Part shown: positions 1-8,603 of the stretch, in pieces
Position numbering within the stretch: position 1 is the first letter of the stretch
Layout: the number at the start of each line of letters is the position of its first letter
Source: an uncultured Mesonia sp.
GTDB taxonomy: Bacteria > Bacteroidota > Bacteroidia > Flavobacteriales > Flavobacteriaceae
Assembly: GCA_958296185.1 (NCBI GenBank)
Contig: CATQIB010000007.1
Location: forward strand, 77,501 to 141,500
Direction of reading: 5' to 3'
Length of the DNA: 64,000 nt
The notes under the pieces: generated by a model
What the model was told of the DNA's origin: nothing
What the model saw: only the letters and a program-made list of their open reading frames with translations
Database searches by the model: none
Translations under genes and position numbers: made by a program

Positions 1-525
1 TATCATTTCAGAATCCCAAACACGGTGTAAATTACTGGGTTTTCCAAACCAAATAACATCAATGTCATTTCCGCCCCGATCTTCTGCCCTACCCACATGC
101 ATGGGTTGGTGTAAATCTCCTACCAAATGTATAAGCATTTTAAGATGGAACTCTTGTTCTTGCTCTGAACGCTTTGAATCTTTTAAAACTTCAACACATT
201 TTTCAATCGCCCAAACTATATTCTCTTCTTTTAGATTATTGATTTGAGCTATACTTGCATCCTCATCAATATTGATATAATGCCAAGCATTATACTTTCT
301 AAAAGCTCTATCGCTTTTAATTTCATCAGAAAAAGTGGAGGCCACGGCCAAGCTCTCACCTTTTAAAATTTCTTGAACACGTTTTAGGGTATTCTTTTTA
401 AGATATTGCTGAGCGATTTGCGCAGTTGAACGGTGACCGTTTTGCCCCCAATCGCTAGGGGTATTTTTTGCTACTGCGGTTAGCGGCAGCAGGATTAAGC
501 AAAAAGCCAAAATTAAATTCTTCAT
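1..525 (-). CDS. S1/P1 nuclease, N-terminal part (cut by window edge)
   Basis: This is the N-terminal 175 or so codons of a zinc-dependent S1/P1-type nuclease; the gene continues beyond base 1. The start ATG (complement of 523-525) opens a short signal peptide (MKNLILAFCLILLPLTAVA). The mature protein would begin near a Trp-Gly-x-x-Gly-His segment (WGQNGHR), and its N-terminal Trp and His are zinc ligands in this family. Further on it has HLVGDLHQPMHVG and GGNDIDV, the metal-binding core typical of S1/P1 enzymes. Family members are secreted single-strand nucleases and 3'-nucleotidases used in nutrient scavenging. Nothing looks broken in the visible part. The family call is firm; substrate preference cannot be read. 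Confidence 0.88.
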   Translation of the reverse strand, partial: MKNLILAFCLILLPLTAVAKNTPSDWGQNGHRSTAQIAQQYLKKNTLKRVQEILKGESLAVASTFSDEIKSDRAFRKYNAWHYINIDEDASIAQINNLKEENIVWAIEKCVEVLKDSKRSEQEQEFHLKMLIHLVGDLHQPMHVGRAEDRGGNDIDVIWFGKPSNLHRVWDSEMI

Positions 526-685
526 ATTTATTTTTTATGCAAATATATTGTTCCCAAAAAAGATTTAAATAAAATAGCTGATTTTTTTATGTATTTAAAT
601 ACACCCCTTGTGTATCCCGATTAATCATTGAAATCACTTTCCAGTTTTGTAAAAGTATTTATATTTACCAAAATTGATTTTACCT
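526..685. other. Divergent intergenic region
   Basis: AT-rich gap between the divergent nuclease and DUF819 genes. It should hold both promoters. I see no clear full Bacteroidota promoter on either strand and no hairpin worth calling. Confidence 0.4.
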
Positions 686-1954
686 ATGGAGAATACCCCG
701 GTTTTTACCAATGATGCCATCGTTTTTGGTTTATTGATGGTTGTTTTAGCACTGGTCTTTTACACCAATGAATCGAAAAATTCATTTTGGCAAAAGTTTT
801 ATAAAGTCGTACCTGCTTTATTAATGTGTTACTTACTCCCTGCTATTTTAAATACATTGGGAATTATAAGTGCAGAAAGTTCTCAGCTATATTTTGTAGC
901 TAGTAGATATTTGTTACCAGCATCTTTAGTTTTAATGACACTTAGTATTGATTTAAAAGCAATTTTTAATTTAGGTCCAAAAGCATTGATAATGTTTTTT
1001 ACTGGCACATTAGGTATTGTCATCGGTGGCCCCATAGCTATACTTCTAATATCTATGGTCTCCCCAGAAACTGTTGGAGGCGCGGGACCCGATGCCGTTT
1101 GGCGCGGATTAGCAACTTTGGCCGGAAGTTGGATTGGTGGTGGAGCCAACCAAGCAGCTATGTTAGAAATTTTTAAGTTTAATCCCGAAAAATATGGCGG
1201 GATGGTTTTTGTTGACATTGTAGTGGCCAACATATGGATGGCTATTGTATTAATGGGGATTGCTAAAACAGATAAAATTGACAAATGGCTTAAAGCCGAT
1301 TCTAGTGCTATAACAGAACTTAAGCAAAAGGTTAGCGATTACACTGCAAGCATCTCCAGAACACCAAAACTGTCAGATTATATAATTATGCTAGGCTTGG
1401 CCATGGGAGCTGTAGGTCTAGGGCATTGGGGAGCCGATGGAATTTCTAACTTTCTCAAAGACAATTTCTCCGTTTTTAACGACAAAAGCTCGGCACTATC
1501 CTCGTTTACTTCTACCTTCTTTTGGATGATAACCATAGCTACTTTTATCGGTATTATTTTGTCTTTCACCAAAGCAAAACAGTATGAAGGTGCGGGAGCT
1601 AGTAAAATAGGGAGCATTTTTATTTATATTCTTGTAGCTACCATAGGAATGAAAATGGATTTATTGATGATTTTTGACAACCCTGGATTAATTGCAATAG
1701 GTTTAGTATGGATGGCCATTCACGCAGGCTTATTAATTGGCGTTGCAAAAATAATAAAAGCCCCCTATTTCTTTTTGGCTGTGGGTAGCCAAGCAAATGT
1801 AGGCGGGGCAGCCTCTGCTCCCGTTGTGGCTGCAGCCTTTCACCCATCACTGGCAACCGTTGGAGTTTTACTAGCGGTCTTAGGTTACGTAGTGGGTACT
1901 TGGGCAGCTTATTTATGTGCTGTGCTTATGGAAGTAGCCTCTAACTCTATTTAA
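686..1954 (+). CDS. DUF819 family membrane protein (YjcL-like)
   Basis: A polytopic inner-membrane protein of about 422 residues, the usual DUF819 length. Hydrophobic segments run along the whole chain, with the Gly/Ala-rich conserved stretches GSWIGGGANQAA near residue 150 and VGSQANVGGAASAPV near residue 370. These two internally similar loops suggest the two-repeat architecture of ion-gradient carriers. I chose the ATG at 686; a TTG four codons upstream at 674 is in frame but less likely. The family's substrate is not established. The DUF4369 lipoprotein begins 20 bases after the stop and may be cotranscribed. Confidence 0.85.
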   Translation: MENTPVFTNDAIVFGLLMVVLALVFYTNESKNSFWQKFYKVVPALLMCYLLPAILNTLGIISAESSQLYFVASRYLLPASLVLMTLSIDLKAIFNLGPKALIMFFTGTLGIVIGGPIAILLISMVSPETVGGAGPDAVWRGLATLAGSWIGGGANQAAMLEIFKFNPEKYGGMVFVDIVVANIWMAIVLMGIAKTDKIDKWLKADSSAITELKQKVSDYTASISRTPKLSDYIIMLGLAMGAVGLGHWGADGISNFLKDNFSVFNDKSSALSSFTSTFFWMITIATFIGIILSFTKAKQYEGAGASKIGSIFIYILVATIGMKMDLLMIFDNPGLIAIGLVWMAIHAGLLIGVAKIIKAPYFFLAVGSQANVGGAASAPVVAAAFHPSLATVGVLLAVLGYVVGTWAAYLCAVLMEVASNSI

Positions 1955-1974
1955 ATTATATCTTTAAACCCATT

Positions 1975-2697
1975 ATGAAAAAGACAATTACCCTATTTTT
2001 AATTAGTTTTCTCGTATTAGCTTGTCAAGACAAAGAAACCAATTTTACGCTTAATGGAAAGGTAGACGGTCTGAGAAAAGGAACCCTTTATTTACAAAGG
2101 GTAAAAGATTCATTTGTAATTGACCTTGACTCGATTCACATTCGAGGCGAAGAAAGCTTTAGTTTGAAAACCAACTTGAAAGAGCCAGAAATCTTATTCG
2201 TGTATTTAGATAAAGGAGTTGGTGAAAACAGCGATAATATTGTAGAAATTTTTGCTGAACCCGGCACGCTAAACTTTAAAACTGATTTAAAAGAATTTTC
2301 CTACAATGCCAAAATCGAAGGGAGTACTAACCATAAGCTTTTGCAAGATTATTTCGCGGTTATAAAAAAGTTTAATGACGAAAGACTAGATATTGTTGAA
2401 GCCAGCTTTAAAGCTTACCAAGATCAAGATGAAGAAGAGACGAAAGCCATTCAAAAAAAATTCAATCAGCTTTTAAAGCGCAAGTATCTCTACACTGTGA
2501 ATTTTGCTATTAATAATAAGGACTACGAAGTTGCTCCTTATATTATGATTACAGAAGCATTTGATGCTAATGTAAAGTATTTAGATACGGTTTATAATTC
2601 GTTGCCAAAACCAATTAAAAAATCGCGCTATGGTAAAACTTTTAAAAATTTAATTAAAGAGCGTAAAAAGCTTAGTAAATTAGAAGAGAAGAAATAA
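1975..2697 (+). CDS. DUF4369 domain-containing lipoprotein
   Basis: A 240-residue protein with a lipoprotein signal: a hydrophobic stretch ending LVLAC, so Cys17 would be lipidated and the mature protein anchored in a membrane. The segment after the Cys (about residues 25-120) matches the DUF4369 pattern (NGKVDGLRKGTLYLQR, then DSI and an FSLKTNLKEPEI-like strand), a beta-rich domain often found in front of thioredoxin domains in Bacteroidota. No thioredoxin domain or CxxC follows. The C-terminal half is instead helical and Lys-rich. Function unknown. It probably shares a transcript with the upstream DUF819 gene, and a strong hairpin terminator follows at 2824-2855. Confidence 0.8.
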   Translation: MKKTITLFLISFLVLACQDKETNFTLNGKVDGLRKGTLYLQRVKDSFVIDLDSIHIRGEESFSLKTNLKEPEILFVYLDKGVGENSDNIVEIFAEPGTLNFKTDLKEFSYNAKIEGSTNHKLLQDYFAVIKKFNDERLDIVEASFKAYQDQDEEETKAIQKKFNQLLKRKYLYTVNFAINNKDYEVAPYIMITEAFDANVKYLDTVYNSLPKPIKKSRYGKTFKNLIKERKKLSKLEEKK

Positions 2698-2823
2698 CCT
2701 AAAATTTTTTTTTTCAGAAAATTAATCTAGGGAGAACAAAAACTTCTTTCCGATTAGAAGTCCCCTCAAATAAAAAAAGATTTACTCCATTTTAGAGTTT
2801 AAAAAAAGTACTCCAAAAATCAT

Positions 2824-2855
2824 AAAAAAACGCGATCGTTACCGATCGCGTTTTT
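2824..2855. terminator. Bidirectional terminator between DUF4369 gene and dnaK
   Basis: A perfect 8-bp GC-rich stem (CGCGATCG with CGATCGCG, 2831-2838 and 2843-2850) and a 4-base loop, flanked by an A-run on the left and a T-run on the right. It can terminate both convergent genes. Confidence 0.88.
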
Positions 2856-2877
2856 ATTTATTGTGATTTAAAAAAGT

Positions 2878-4800
2878 TTATTTTACCTCTTCAAAATCTA
2901 CATCTTCAACATCGTCTTTAGAAGTGTCGCCTCCTGCTTCACCTTGCGCACCGGCGTTGCCTGCATTTTGGGCGCCAGCTCCATTTTGCTGTGCCTCTGC
3001 CTGCGCTTTGTACATCTCTTCAGATACACTCTTCCAAGTTTCATTTAACTTGTCTAGCGCCGGAGTTATTGCTTCTAATTCTTTGGTTTCATAAGCTTTT
3101 TTAAGCTCTGCTAACGCATCTTCCACCGGCTTTTTCTTATCATCAGATAATTTGTCGCCAAATTCTTTCAATTGTTTTTCAGTTTGAAAGATCATCGCAT
3201 CAGCTTCATTAAGCTTATCTACTTTTTCTTTAGCTTTTTTATCCGCTTCAGCGTTAGCCTCTGCTTCACGCTTCATTTTCTCAATTTCTTCCTCGGTTAA
3301 TCCAGAAGATGCCTCGATTCGGATGTCTTGAGATTTACCAGTAGCTTTATCTGTAGCGCTTACTTTAATAATACCATTGGCATCAATATCAAAAGTCACT
3401 TCAATTTGTGGAGTACCGCGTTGCGCTGGTGGTATACCGTCTAAGTGGAACCTTCCTATGGTTTTATTATCGGCAGCCATTGGTCGTTCTCCTTGTAACA
3501 CATGTATCTCTACAGAAGGTTGGTTATCTGCTGCGGTAGAAAATATTTGTGACTTCTTAGTAGGAATGGTAGTATTGGCTTCAATTAACTTGGTGTTTAC
3601 ACCTCCCATTGTTTCAATACCCAAAGAAAGTGGTGTAACATCAAGCAAAAGAACATCTTTTACATCTCCTGTTAATACCCCACCTTGAATTGCAGCTCCT
3701 AAAGACACTACTTCGTCAGGGTTTACACCTTTACTTGGTTTTTTACCAAAGAAATTTTCAACCGCCTCTTGTACAGCTGGAATTCGCGTAGAACCTCCTA
3801 CAAGAATTACTTCGTCAATATCGCTTTTTGATAAACCTGCTGCTTTCATAGCCTTTTCACAAGGTGCTATAGTTCGCTTCACAAGATCACTAATTAACTG
3901 CTCAAATTTAGAACGAGAAAGTTGTTTTACCAAGTGCTTAGGTCCACTAGCAGTAGCCGTCACATAAGGCAAGTTAATTTCTGTACTTGAAGAACTTGAT
4001 AATTCAATTTTAGCTTTTTCTGCAGCTTCCTTAAGACGCTGTAAAGCCATAGGGTCTTTGCGTAAATCGATATCTTCTTCTTTTTGAAACTCATCGGCCA
4101 GCCAATCTATAATCGTTTCATCTACGTCATCTCCACCCAAGTGTGTATCACCATCGGTAGCTAAAACTTCAAATACGCCATCCCCCAGTTCTAGAATAGA
4201 AACATCGTGCGTACCTCCACCAAAATCAAATACTACTATCTTTTGGTCTTGTCCTTTTTTATCTAAGCCGTAAGCTAGAGCTGCTGCAGTAGGCTCATTT
4301 ATAATTCTACGAACTTTTAAGCCCGCAATTTCACCAGCTTCTTTGGTAGCTTGTCTTTGCGAGTCATTAAAATAAGCCGGAACAGTAATTACCGCCTCAC
4401 TTACGTCTTGACCTAAATAATCTTCGGCAGTTTTCTTCATTTTTTGAAGAATCATAGCCGATAATTCTTGTGGGGTATACAAACGCCCATCGATATCTAC
4501 ACGTGGGGTGTCATTATCTCCTTTTACCACTTTATAAGCAACACGATCTGCCTCTCTATTTGATTCAGAATACTTGTTACCCATAAAACGCTTGATAGAA
4601 GCTATTGTTTTCTCTGGGTTAGTCACCGCCTGTCGCTTAGCCGGATCTCCTACTTTAATCTCACCATCTTCAACAAAAGCTATAACAGACGGGGTAGTTC
4701 GCTTACCTTCAGCATTAGGAATTACTACAGGCTCATTCCCTTCCATAACAGAAACACAGGAGTTAGTAGTACCTAAATCTATACCTATTATCTTACTCAT
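2878..4800 (-). CDS. dnaK: Chaperone DnaK (Hsp70)
   Basis: ATP-dependent cytosolic chaperone of 640 residues, full family length. The ATPase domain starts with [14 protein letters not shown] (residues 5-18), followed by the phosphate-2 loop [13 protein letters not shown] and the adenosine loop [13 protein letters not shown]. The hydrophobic interdomain linker [13 protein letters not shown] precedes the substrate-binding domain. The lid is helical and ends in a Gly/Ala/Asn-rich tail with the acidic terminus EEVK. It stands alone here: no grpE, dnaJ or hrcA lies next to it. The upstream region carries a short perfect dyad at 4876-4888 that might be regulatory, but no CIRCE element is visible. 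Identification is essentially certain. Confidence 0.98.
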   Translation of the reverse strand: MSKIIGIDLGTTNSCVSVMEGNEPVVIPNAEGKRTTPSVIAFVEDGEIKVGDPAKRQAVTNPEKTIASIKRFMGNKYSESNREADRVAYKVVKGDNDTPRVDIDGRLYTPQELSAMILQKMKKTAEDYLGQDVSEAVITVPAYFNDSQRQATKEAGEIAGLKVRRIINEPTAAALAYGLDKKGQDQKIVVFDFGGGTHDVSILELGDGVFEVLATDGDTHLGGDDVDETIIDWLADEFQKEEDIDLRKDPMALQRLKEAAEKAKIELSSSSSTEINLPYVTATASGPKHLVKQLSRSKFEQLISDLVKRTIAPCEKAMKAAGLSKSDIDEVILVGGSTRIPAVQEAVENFFGKKPSKGVNPDEVVSLGAAIQGGVLTGDVKDVLLLDVTPLSLGIETMGGVNTKLIEANTTIPTKKSQIFSTAADNQPSVEIHVLQGERPMAADNKTIGRFHLDGIPPAQRGTPQIEVTFDIDANGIIKVSATDKATGKSQDIRIEASSGLTEEEIEKMKREAEANAEADKKAKEKVDKLNEADAMIFQTEKQLKEFGDKLSDDKKKPVEDALAELKKAYETKELEAITPALDKLNETWKSVSEEMYKAQAEAQQNGAGAQNAGNAGAQGEAGGDTSKDDVEDVDFEEVK

Positions 4801-4875
4801 AATTTATATATTTTATTTTTTTTAAACTTTAAATTCGCTTAGCATTATTCAATCTTTGTGCCAGCAGAGCAAATA

Positions 4876-4888
4876 TGACATCATGTCA
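4876..4888. promoter_or_regulatory. Perfect 5-3-5 dyad upstream of dnaK
   Basis: TGACA-TCA-TGTCA lies about 75 bases upstream of the dnaK start and overlaps a CATATTTG sequence (minus strand) that is one base from the Bacteroidota -7 consensus. This fits an operator, but no regulator can be named from the sequence. Confidence 0.3.
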
Positions 4889-4930
4889 CCTTTATGCTTT
4901 TATTGCTTGTCATTGTGCCTGTTGGGGGTT

Positions 4931-5020
4931 CTTTCTTTTTATAAAAGACATAAAAAGAAAGCCGGGCTATTCGCTTAAAGTCCGCAAAATCAAGCTTTTT
5001 CAAAACTTGATTTTTTACGG
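4931..5020. repeat. Tandem hairpin element (possible dispersed repeat)
   Basis: The first hairpin is a perfect 12-bp inverted repeat (CTTTCTTTTTAT with ATAAAAAGAAAG, 4931-4942 and 4950-4961). The second pairs AAAATCAAG (4986-4994) with CTTGATTTT (5006-5014), and outer CCG pairs with CGG. A similar layout of an A/T-rich CTTT..AAAG hairpin followed by a GCAAAA..CAAG hairpin recurs at 63796-63933. This suggests a dispersed noncoding element, though only two loci are visible. Confidence 0.4.
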
Positions 5021-5117
5021 GCTAACGCTGCTATCCCTAACCCGATAAAATACACCAAGCATTTAAAATAACAATCAAATAAGTAAGCAGACATGTGGAA
5101 AGATGAAATTTTTCTTT

Positions 5118-5125
5118 CATCTTTG
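5118..5125 (+). promoter_or_regulatory. Possible -7 element for L-serine dehydratase
   Basis: CATCTTTG is one mismatch from the Bacteroidota -7 consensus TAnnTTTG and sits 26 bases upstream of the ATG at 5152. No good -33 TTG is seen at the right spacing, so this is tentative. Confidence 0.3.
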
Positions 5126-5151
5126 TAGTTGCCATAATTTAATTGGAAGAA

Positions 5152-6585
5152 ATGAAAAAAGTTGAGTGCATCAGTGTTTTTGATATGCTAAAAATAGGTG
5201 TAGGGCCATCTAGCTCCCACACCCTAGGCCCTTGGCGTGCTGCCCAGCGTTTTATAGATGAACTAAAAGAAGAAGAAATCTTTAATCGAGTTACAAAAAT
5301 CCATGTTGATTTATACGGCTCATTATCGCTAACCGGTGTAGGTCACGCTACCGATATCGCCGTGTTATTGGGCTTATTAGGCTATGACCCCGTAAAAATG
5401 GATTTAGAATTGCTAGACCCTAGTATAACTAAAATTAAAGAAAGCCATATACTTCATCTTAACCAAGAACGAGAACTCAATTTTGACCCTGCCAAACAAG
5501 TGATTTTTAATAAGAAATTTCTTGATTTTCATCCAAATGGTATGACCTTTATTGCTACAATAGATGATGCAAGTCAATATAAAGCTACGTTCTATTCTAT
5601 TGGTGGTGGTTTTGTAGTTAAAGAAGAGCGAGAAAATGCTAAGAAAAAGGTAGAGGTATTTAAACAATTCCCTTTTAGTATAGAGAAAGGGACTGAGCTA
5701 TTGGCTTTCTGCAAGCAGGAAAATAAAAATATTGCCCAAATTGTTTTAGAGAATGAAAAATCGCTAAGAAGCGAAAAAGAGATAGATGAAGGCTTAAAAG
5801 CCATTTGGGATGTAATGCTCGAGTCTATGTATCTAGGTTGCCATACCCCTGGAATTTTACCAGGCGGTTTAAAAGTACAACGCCGAGCATTTGGAATTCA
5901 CGAGAAGCTTATTGGTATTCAAGGTTATTCCAATCCTCAAGAGTGGCTGGAAGCCATACGTAAAACAGAGGTGAAATTCAGACAAATTTTAAAATGGGTA
6001 AGTTGTTATGCCATTAGTGTTAACGAAGTAAATGCTAGTTTAGGCCGAGTAGTAACTGCCCCCACCAATGGTAGCGCTGGTACCGTACCCGCGGTAATGA
6101 TGTACTATATGACGATAGAAAATCATCAAGCTACTTTTGAACACCTTAAAGAATTTATGCTGGTTGCTGGCGAGATAGGCAGCTTGTTTAAAAAGGGAGC
6201 AACCATATCGGCAGCTATGGGTGGGTGTCAAGCAGAAATCGGTGTTTCATCGGCCATGGCGGCTGGAGGTTTAGCGCATCTTCTTGGAGGAACGCCAGAA
6301 CAAGTACTTGTGGCAAGTGAAATTGCTATGGAGCATCATTTAGGCTTAACCTGTGACCCTATTGCTGGTTTAGTTCAGGTGCCTTGTATAGAGCGTAACG
6401 CGATGGGCGCCATTAAAGCGATAAATGCCGCCGAAATAGCCTTAGAAACCGATGCTACCAAAGTAAAAGTACCACTAGATAGTGTTATTGAAACAATGTG
6501 GGATACGGCAAAGGATATGAATTCAAAGTACAAAGAAACCTCAGAAGGGGGCTTAGCCGTAAGAGTAAACTTAAGTGACTGTTAA
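5152..6585 (+). CDS. sdaA: L-serine ammonia-lyase (single-chain, iron-sulfur type)
   Basis: Converts L-serine to pyruvate and ammonia in the cytosol with a [4Fe-4S] cluster. The 477-residue chain fuses the beta domain, which carries the GVGPSSSHTLGPW signature near residue 15, to the alpha domain. The alpha domain has the conserved Cys-containing segments GCQAEIGVSSAMAAG and LTCDPIAGLVQVPCIERNAMGA that bind the cluster. The ATG at 5152 was preferred over an in-frame TTG at 5143 because it gives the standard N-terminus. A UUCG-loop terminator follows the stop. Gene is intact and identification is strong. Confidence 0.95.
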   Translation: MKKVECISVFDMLKIGVGPSSSHTLGPWRAAQRFIDELKEEEIFNRVTKIHVDLYGSLSLTGVGHATDIAVLLGLLGYDPVKMDLELLDPSITKIKESHILHLNQERELNFDPAKQVIFNKKFLDFHPNGMTFIATIDDASQYKATFYSIGGGFVVKEERENAKKKVEVFKQFPFSIEKGTELLAFCKQENKNIAQIVLENEKSLRSEKEIDEGLKAIWDVMLESMYLGCHTPGILPGGLKVQRRAFGIHEKLIGIQGYSNPQEWLEAIRKTEVKFRQILKWVSCYAISVNEVNASLGRVVTAPTNGSAGTVPAVMMYYMTIENHQATFEHLKEFMLVAGEIGSLFKKGATISAAMGGCQAEIGVSSAMAAGGLAHLLGGTPEQVLVASEIAMEHHLGLTCDPIAGLVQVPCIERNAMGAIKAINAAEIALETDATKVKVPLDSVIETMWDTAKDMNSKYKETSEGGLAVRVNLSDC

Positions 6586-6617
6586 AAAAAAATCCCTATT
6601 TCGATAGGGATTTTTTT
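6584..6617. terminator. Bidirectional terminator with TTCG loop
   Basis: An A-run leads into CCCTAT, a TTCG tetraloop, then ATAGGG and a T-run (stem about 6589-6599 with 6604-6614). It serves the serine dehydratase on plus and the hypothetical gene 6626-7027 on minus. Confidence 0.9.
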
Positions 6618-6625
6618 ATTTTAAA

Positions 6626-7027
6626 TTATAAGTTTTCTTGTATTAACTTAAACAATACTTGTTTATTATCTTTGTGTAATTTTAAATGGTCGCGAACGCG
6701 TTTTTTGTAGTCCTGATGCTCATTGAGGTAATAGGTTTCGCAAGATAAATCGTCGCATTCTTGGATGCCATTAGACACTACATCATAATCGATTAACTCT
6801 TCTAAAAACTTTTTGGTAGTCTCTAGATTTTCGGCTAATATCTGTTTAACTTCTTTATAGTTAGGCGAAGTATTAAATTTTAGTTCATCTTTAGCCAATA
6901 ACTGTTTAAAAAATGTTATTTCGGTAACCATAAACTTAAGTTCATCTACCCAAAAATTCAAATCTTTATTCATGTTGAGTATTTGGATTTCTTCTTCGCT
7001 GTAATGTTCTTGTATTTTATCGGGCAT
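6626..7027 (-). CDS. Hypothetical protein, helical, 133 residues
   Basis: I do not recognise a named family. The protein is acidic/Lys-rich and looks almost wholly helical (long heptad-like runs such as LNFWVDELKFMVTEITFFKQL), with no signal peptide and no membrane segment, so it is probably a cytosolic coiled-coil protein. The segment DDLSCETYYLNEHQDY has one Cys. Coding quality matches its neighbours, and a strong shared terminator follows, so I take it as a real gene. The start at 7027 gives the only reasonable N-terminus. Confidence 0.6.
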   Translation of the reverse strand: MPDKIQEHYSEEEIQILNMNKDLNFWVDELKFMVTEITFFKQLLAKDELKFNTSPNYKEVKQILAENLETTKKFLEELIDYDVVSNGIQECDDLSCETYYLNEHQDYKKRVRDHLKLHKDNKQVLFKLIQENL

Positions 7028-7072
7028 AACCTAAATTTTTGCATTGTGGCGATGAAATTACAAATTTTTAAG

Positions 7073-7139
7073 GTAAAAAAAACCTTCTCCATATCAATTT
7101 ATCTTTTTGTTGATAAGATAAATTGATACAAGAAGGTTT
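7073..7139 (-). terminator. Long hairpin terminator of glutamate dehydrogenase
   Basis: An outer stem AAACCTTCT/AGAAGGTTT (7080-7088, 7131-7139) encloses a perfect 12-bp inner stem (7092-7103 with 7117-7128). On the minus strand it ends in an 8-base T-run. It is unusually long for an intrinsic terminator. Confidence 0.8.
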
Positions 7140-7160
7140 AGTTTCTTTGAAAGAATGATT

Positions 7161-8429
7161 TTATGGGAAAATTCCGCGTTGTTTATAAGCCATTTCTATT
7201 CGATAAATAGCCAAAACATAAGCAGCCGTTCTCCAGTCTGTTTGTCTTTCTTTTACCTCGTTTTCAACTTTCTTAAAAACGCCGGTTAGTTTTTTCTCTA
7301 AACGAATCATAATTTCATCTAGCTGCCATAATTCTCCGTTTCGGTTTTGTAACCATTCGAAATAACTACCAATTACACCACCCGAATTACATAAAATATC
7401 AGGTATAATAGTAACCCCATTTTCTAATAATATCTTCTCTGCTGCATCGGTGGTTGGCCCGTTTGCTCCTTCTGCGATTAAAGGCGCCTTAACATCGGCT
7501 GCATTCTCTTCGGTAATTTGATTTCCTAGGGCTGCTGGAATTAAAATATCACATTCTAAGCCAAAAAATTGTTTAGGGTCAATTTCTTTATCGTCTGCGA
7601 AACCAGCTATAGAATTCTTTCTAGGTTTGCTGTGCTCAAACAAATCTTCTACGCTAAATCCTGCTTCATCGTGTATGGTAGCATGCGCATCTTGAACTGC
7701 AATTAGCTTTGCACCATCTGCCTCTAAGAATTTAGAAGCCCAGTAGCCTACATTTCCAAAACCTTGCACAATAAAGGTTTTACCTTTTAAAGATTCACCT
7801 CTACTTTCGTGGTATAATCTTATAGTTAAATAAACTCCAAAGCCTGTTGCACGGTCTCTACCTTCTAATCCTCCAGAACCTACAGGTTTACCGGTCACTA
7901 CGTGTTGATGTTTTGATCTTTCAGATGGAGATTTAGTACTCATATAAGTATCTGCAATCCACGCCATAGTTTGAGCATTGGTATTTACATCGGGCGCAGG
8001 AATATCATGCTCGGCACCAATATTTTCTCCCAAAGCATAAGTAAATCGTCGCGTGATTCGCTCTAACTCGGTAATAGAATATTTTCTAGGATCTAATTGA
8101 ATTCCTCCTTTTGCACCGCCGTAAGGTAATCCTGCCAAAGAGGTTTTCCACGTCATCCAAATAGCTAACGCCTTTGCCGCTTCTACATCTACGTCGGCGT
8201 GGTAGCGCAAGCCACCTTTGTAAGGCCCTAGAGCATTGTTATGCTGTACGCGGTATCCAGTAAAAATTTCTACATCACCATTATCCATCCTTACGGGAAA
8301 ATGAATAATGATCTCATTATTAGTTACCGCTAAGATTTTTCTGATATTCGGATCTAAATCCATGTAATCTGCAACTTTATTGTATTGCTTCATTACATTA
8401 TCATACATGGTTTCTTTTTTATTAGCCAT
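7161..8429 (-). CDS. gdhA: Glutamate dehydrogenase (Glu/Leu/Phe/Val family)
   Basis: Hexameric-type glutamate dehydrogenase of 422 residues that interconverts glutamate and 2-oxoglutarate plus ammonia. The substrate-binding domain has GPYKGGLRYH (68-77) and the catalytic-Lys motif GGAKGG (104-109, Lys107), followed by the catalytic-Asp region PAPDVNTN. The NAD(P)-binding Rossmann fold has GFGNVG (223-228). Length and order are standard. It stands alone, with its own long terminator and a dyad in its 5' leader. Cofactor preference (NAD or NADP) cannot be decided reliably from sequence reading. Confidence 0.95.
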   Translation of the reverse strand: MANKKETMYDNVMKQYNKVADYMDLDPNIRKILAVTNNEIIIHFPVRMDNGDVEIFTGYRVQHNNALGPYKGGLRYHADVDVEAAKALAIWMTWKTSLAGLPYGGAKGGIQLDPRKYSITELERITRRFTYALGENIGAEHDIPAPDVNTNAQTMAWIADTYMSTKSPSERSKHQHVVTGKPVGSGGLEGRDRATGFGVYLTIRLYHESRGESLKGKTFIVQGFGNVGYWASKFLEADGAKLIAVQDAHATIHDEAGFSVEDLFEHSKPRKNSIAGFADDKEIDPKQFFGLECDILIPAALGNQITEENAADVKAPLIAEGANGPTTDAAEKILLENGVTIIPDILCNSGGVIGSYFEWLQNRNGELWQLDEIMIRLEKKLTGVFKKVENEVKERQTDWRTAAYVLAIYRIEMAYKQRGIFP

Positions 8430-8450
8430 ATATTTTTATTTTTAAATTTT

Positions 8451-8480
8451 TAGAGCAGTATAAGAACAATAGCTGCTCTA
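8451..8480 (-). promoter_or_regulatory. Inverted repeat in the leader of gdhA
   Basis: TAGAGCAG (8451-8458) pairs perfectly with CTGCTCTA (8473-8480) across a 14-base spacer, 22 bases upstream of the gdhA start. It could form an mRNA hairpin or be a dimeric protein site. No known riboswitch is recognised. Confidence 0.35.
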
Positions 8481-8603
8481 CCCTGCTTTCTTTTTAAACA
8501 ATTATTTATCAAATTTATGAAACCTAAAAGACCTAATCAGCATGATAATTGAAAAATATTAGAATATTTTAATTATTTTACCAATCGATTAATTTACAGA
8601 AAC

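Larger units (their letters stand above)
4801..5151. other. Divergent intergenic region, dnaK / L-serine dehydratase
   Basis: A gene-free stretch of about 350 bases. It holds a TGACA/TGTCA dyad (4876-4888), two stacked hairpins (4931-4961 and 4982-5020), and near the right end a promoter-like CATCTTTG element (5118-5125). No small gene is convincing. Confidence 0.6.

Noticed and set aside
62-247. Plus-strand open frame within the nuclease region
   Set aside because: It is a shadow of the S1/P1 nuclease on the minus strand, which has conserved metal motifs.
883-1284. 133-codon minus-strand frame inside the DUF819 gene
   Set aside because: Antisense to a well-supported membrane protein; no start context or domain of its own.
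2740-2820. Weak inverted repeats between the DUF4369 gene and dnaK
   Set aside because: Short imperfect stems next to a much better terminator at 2824-2855.
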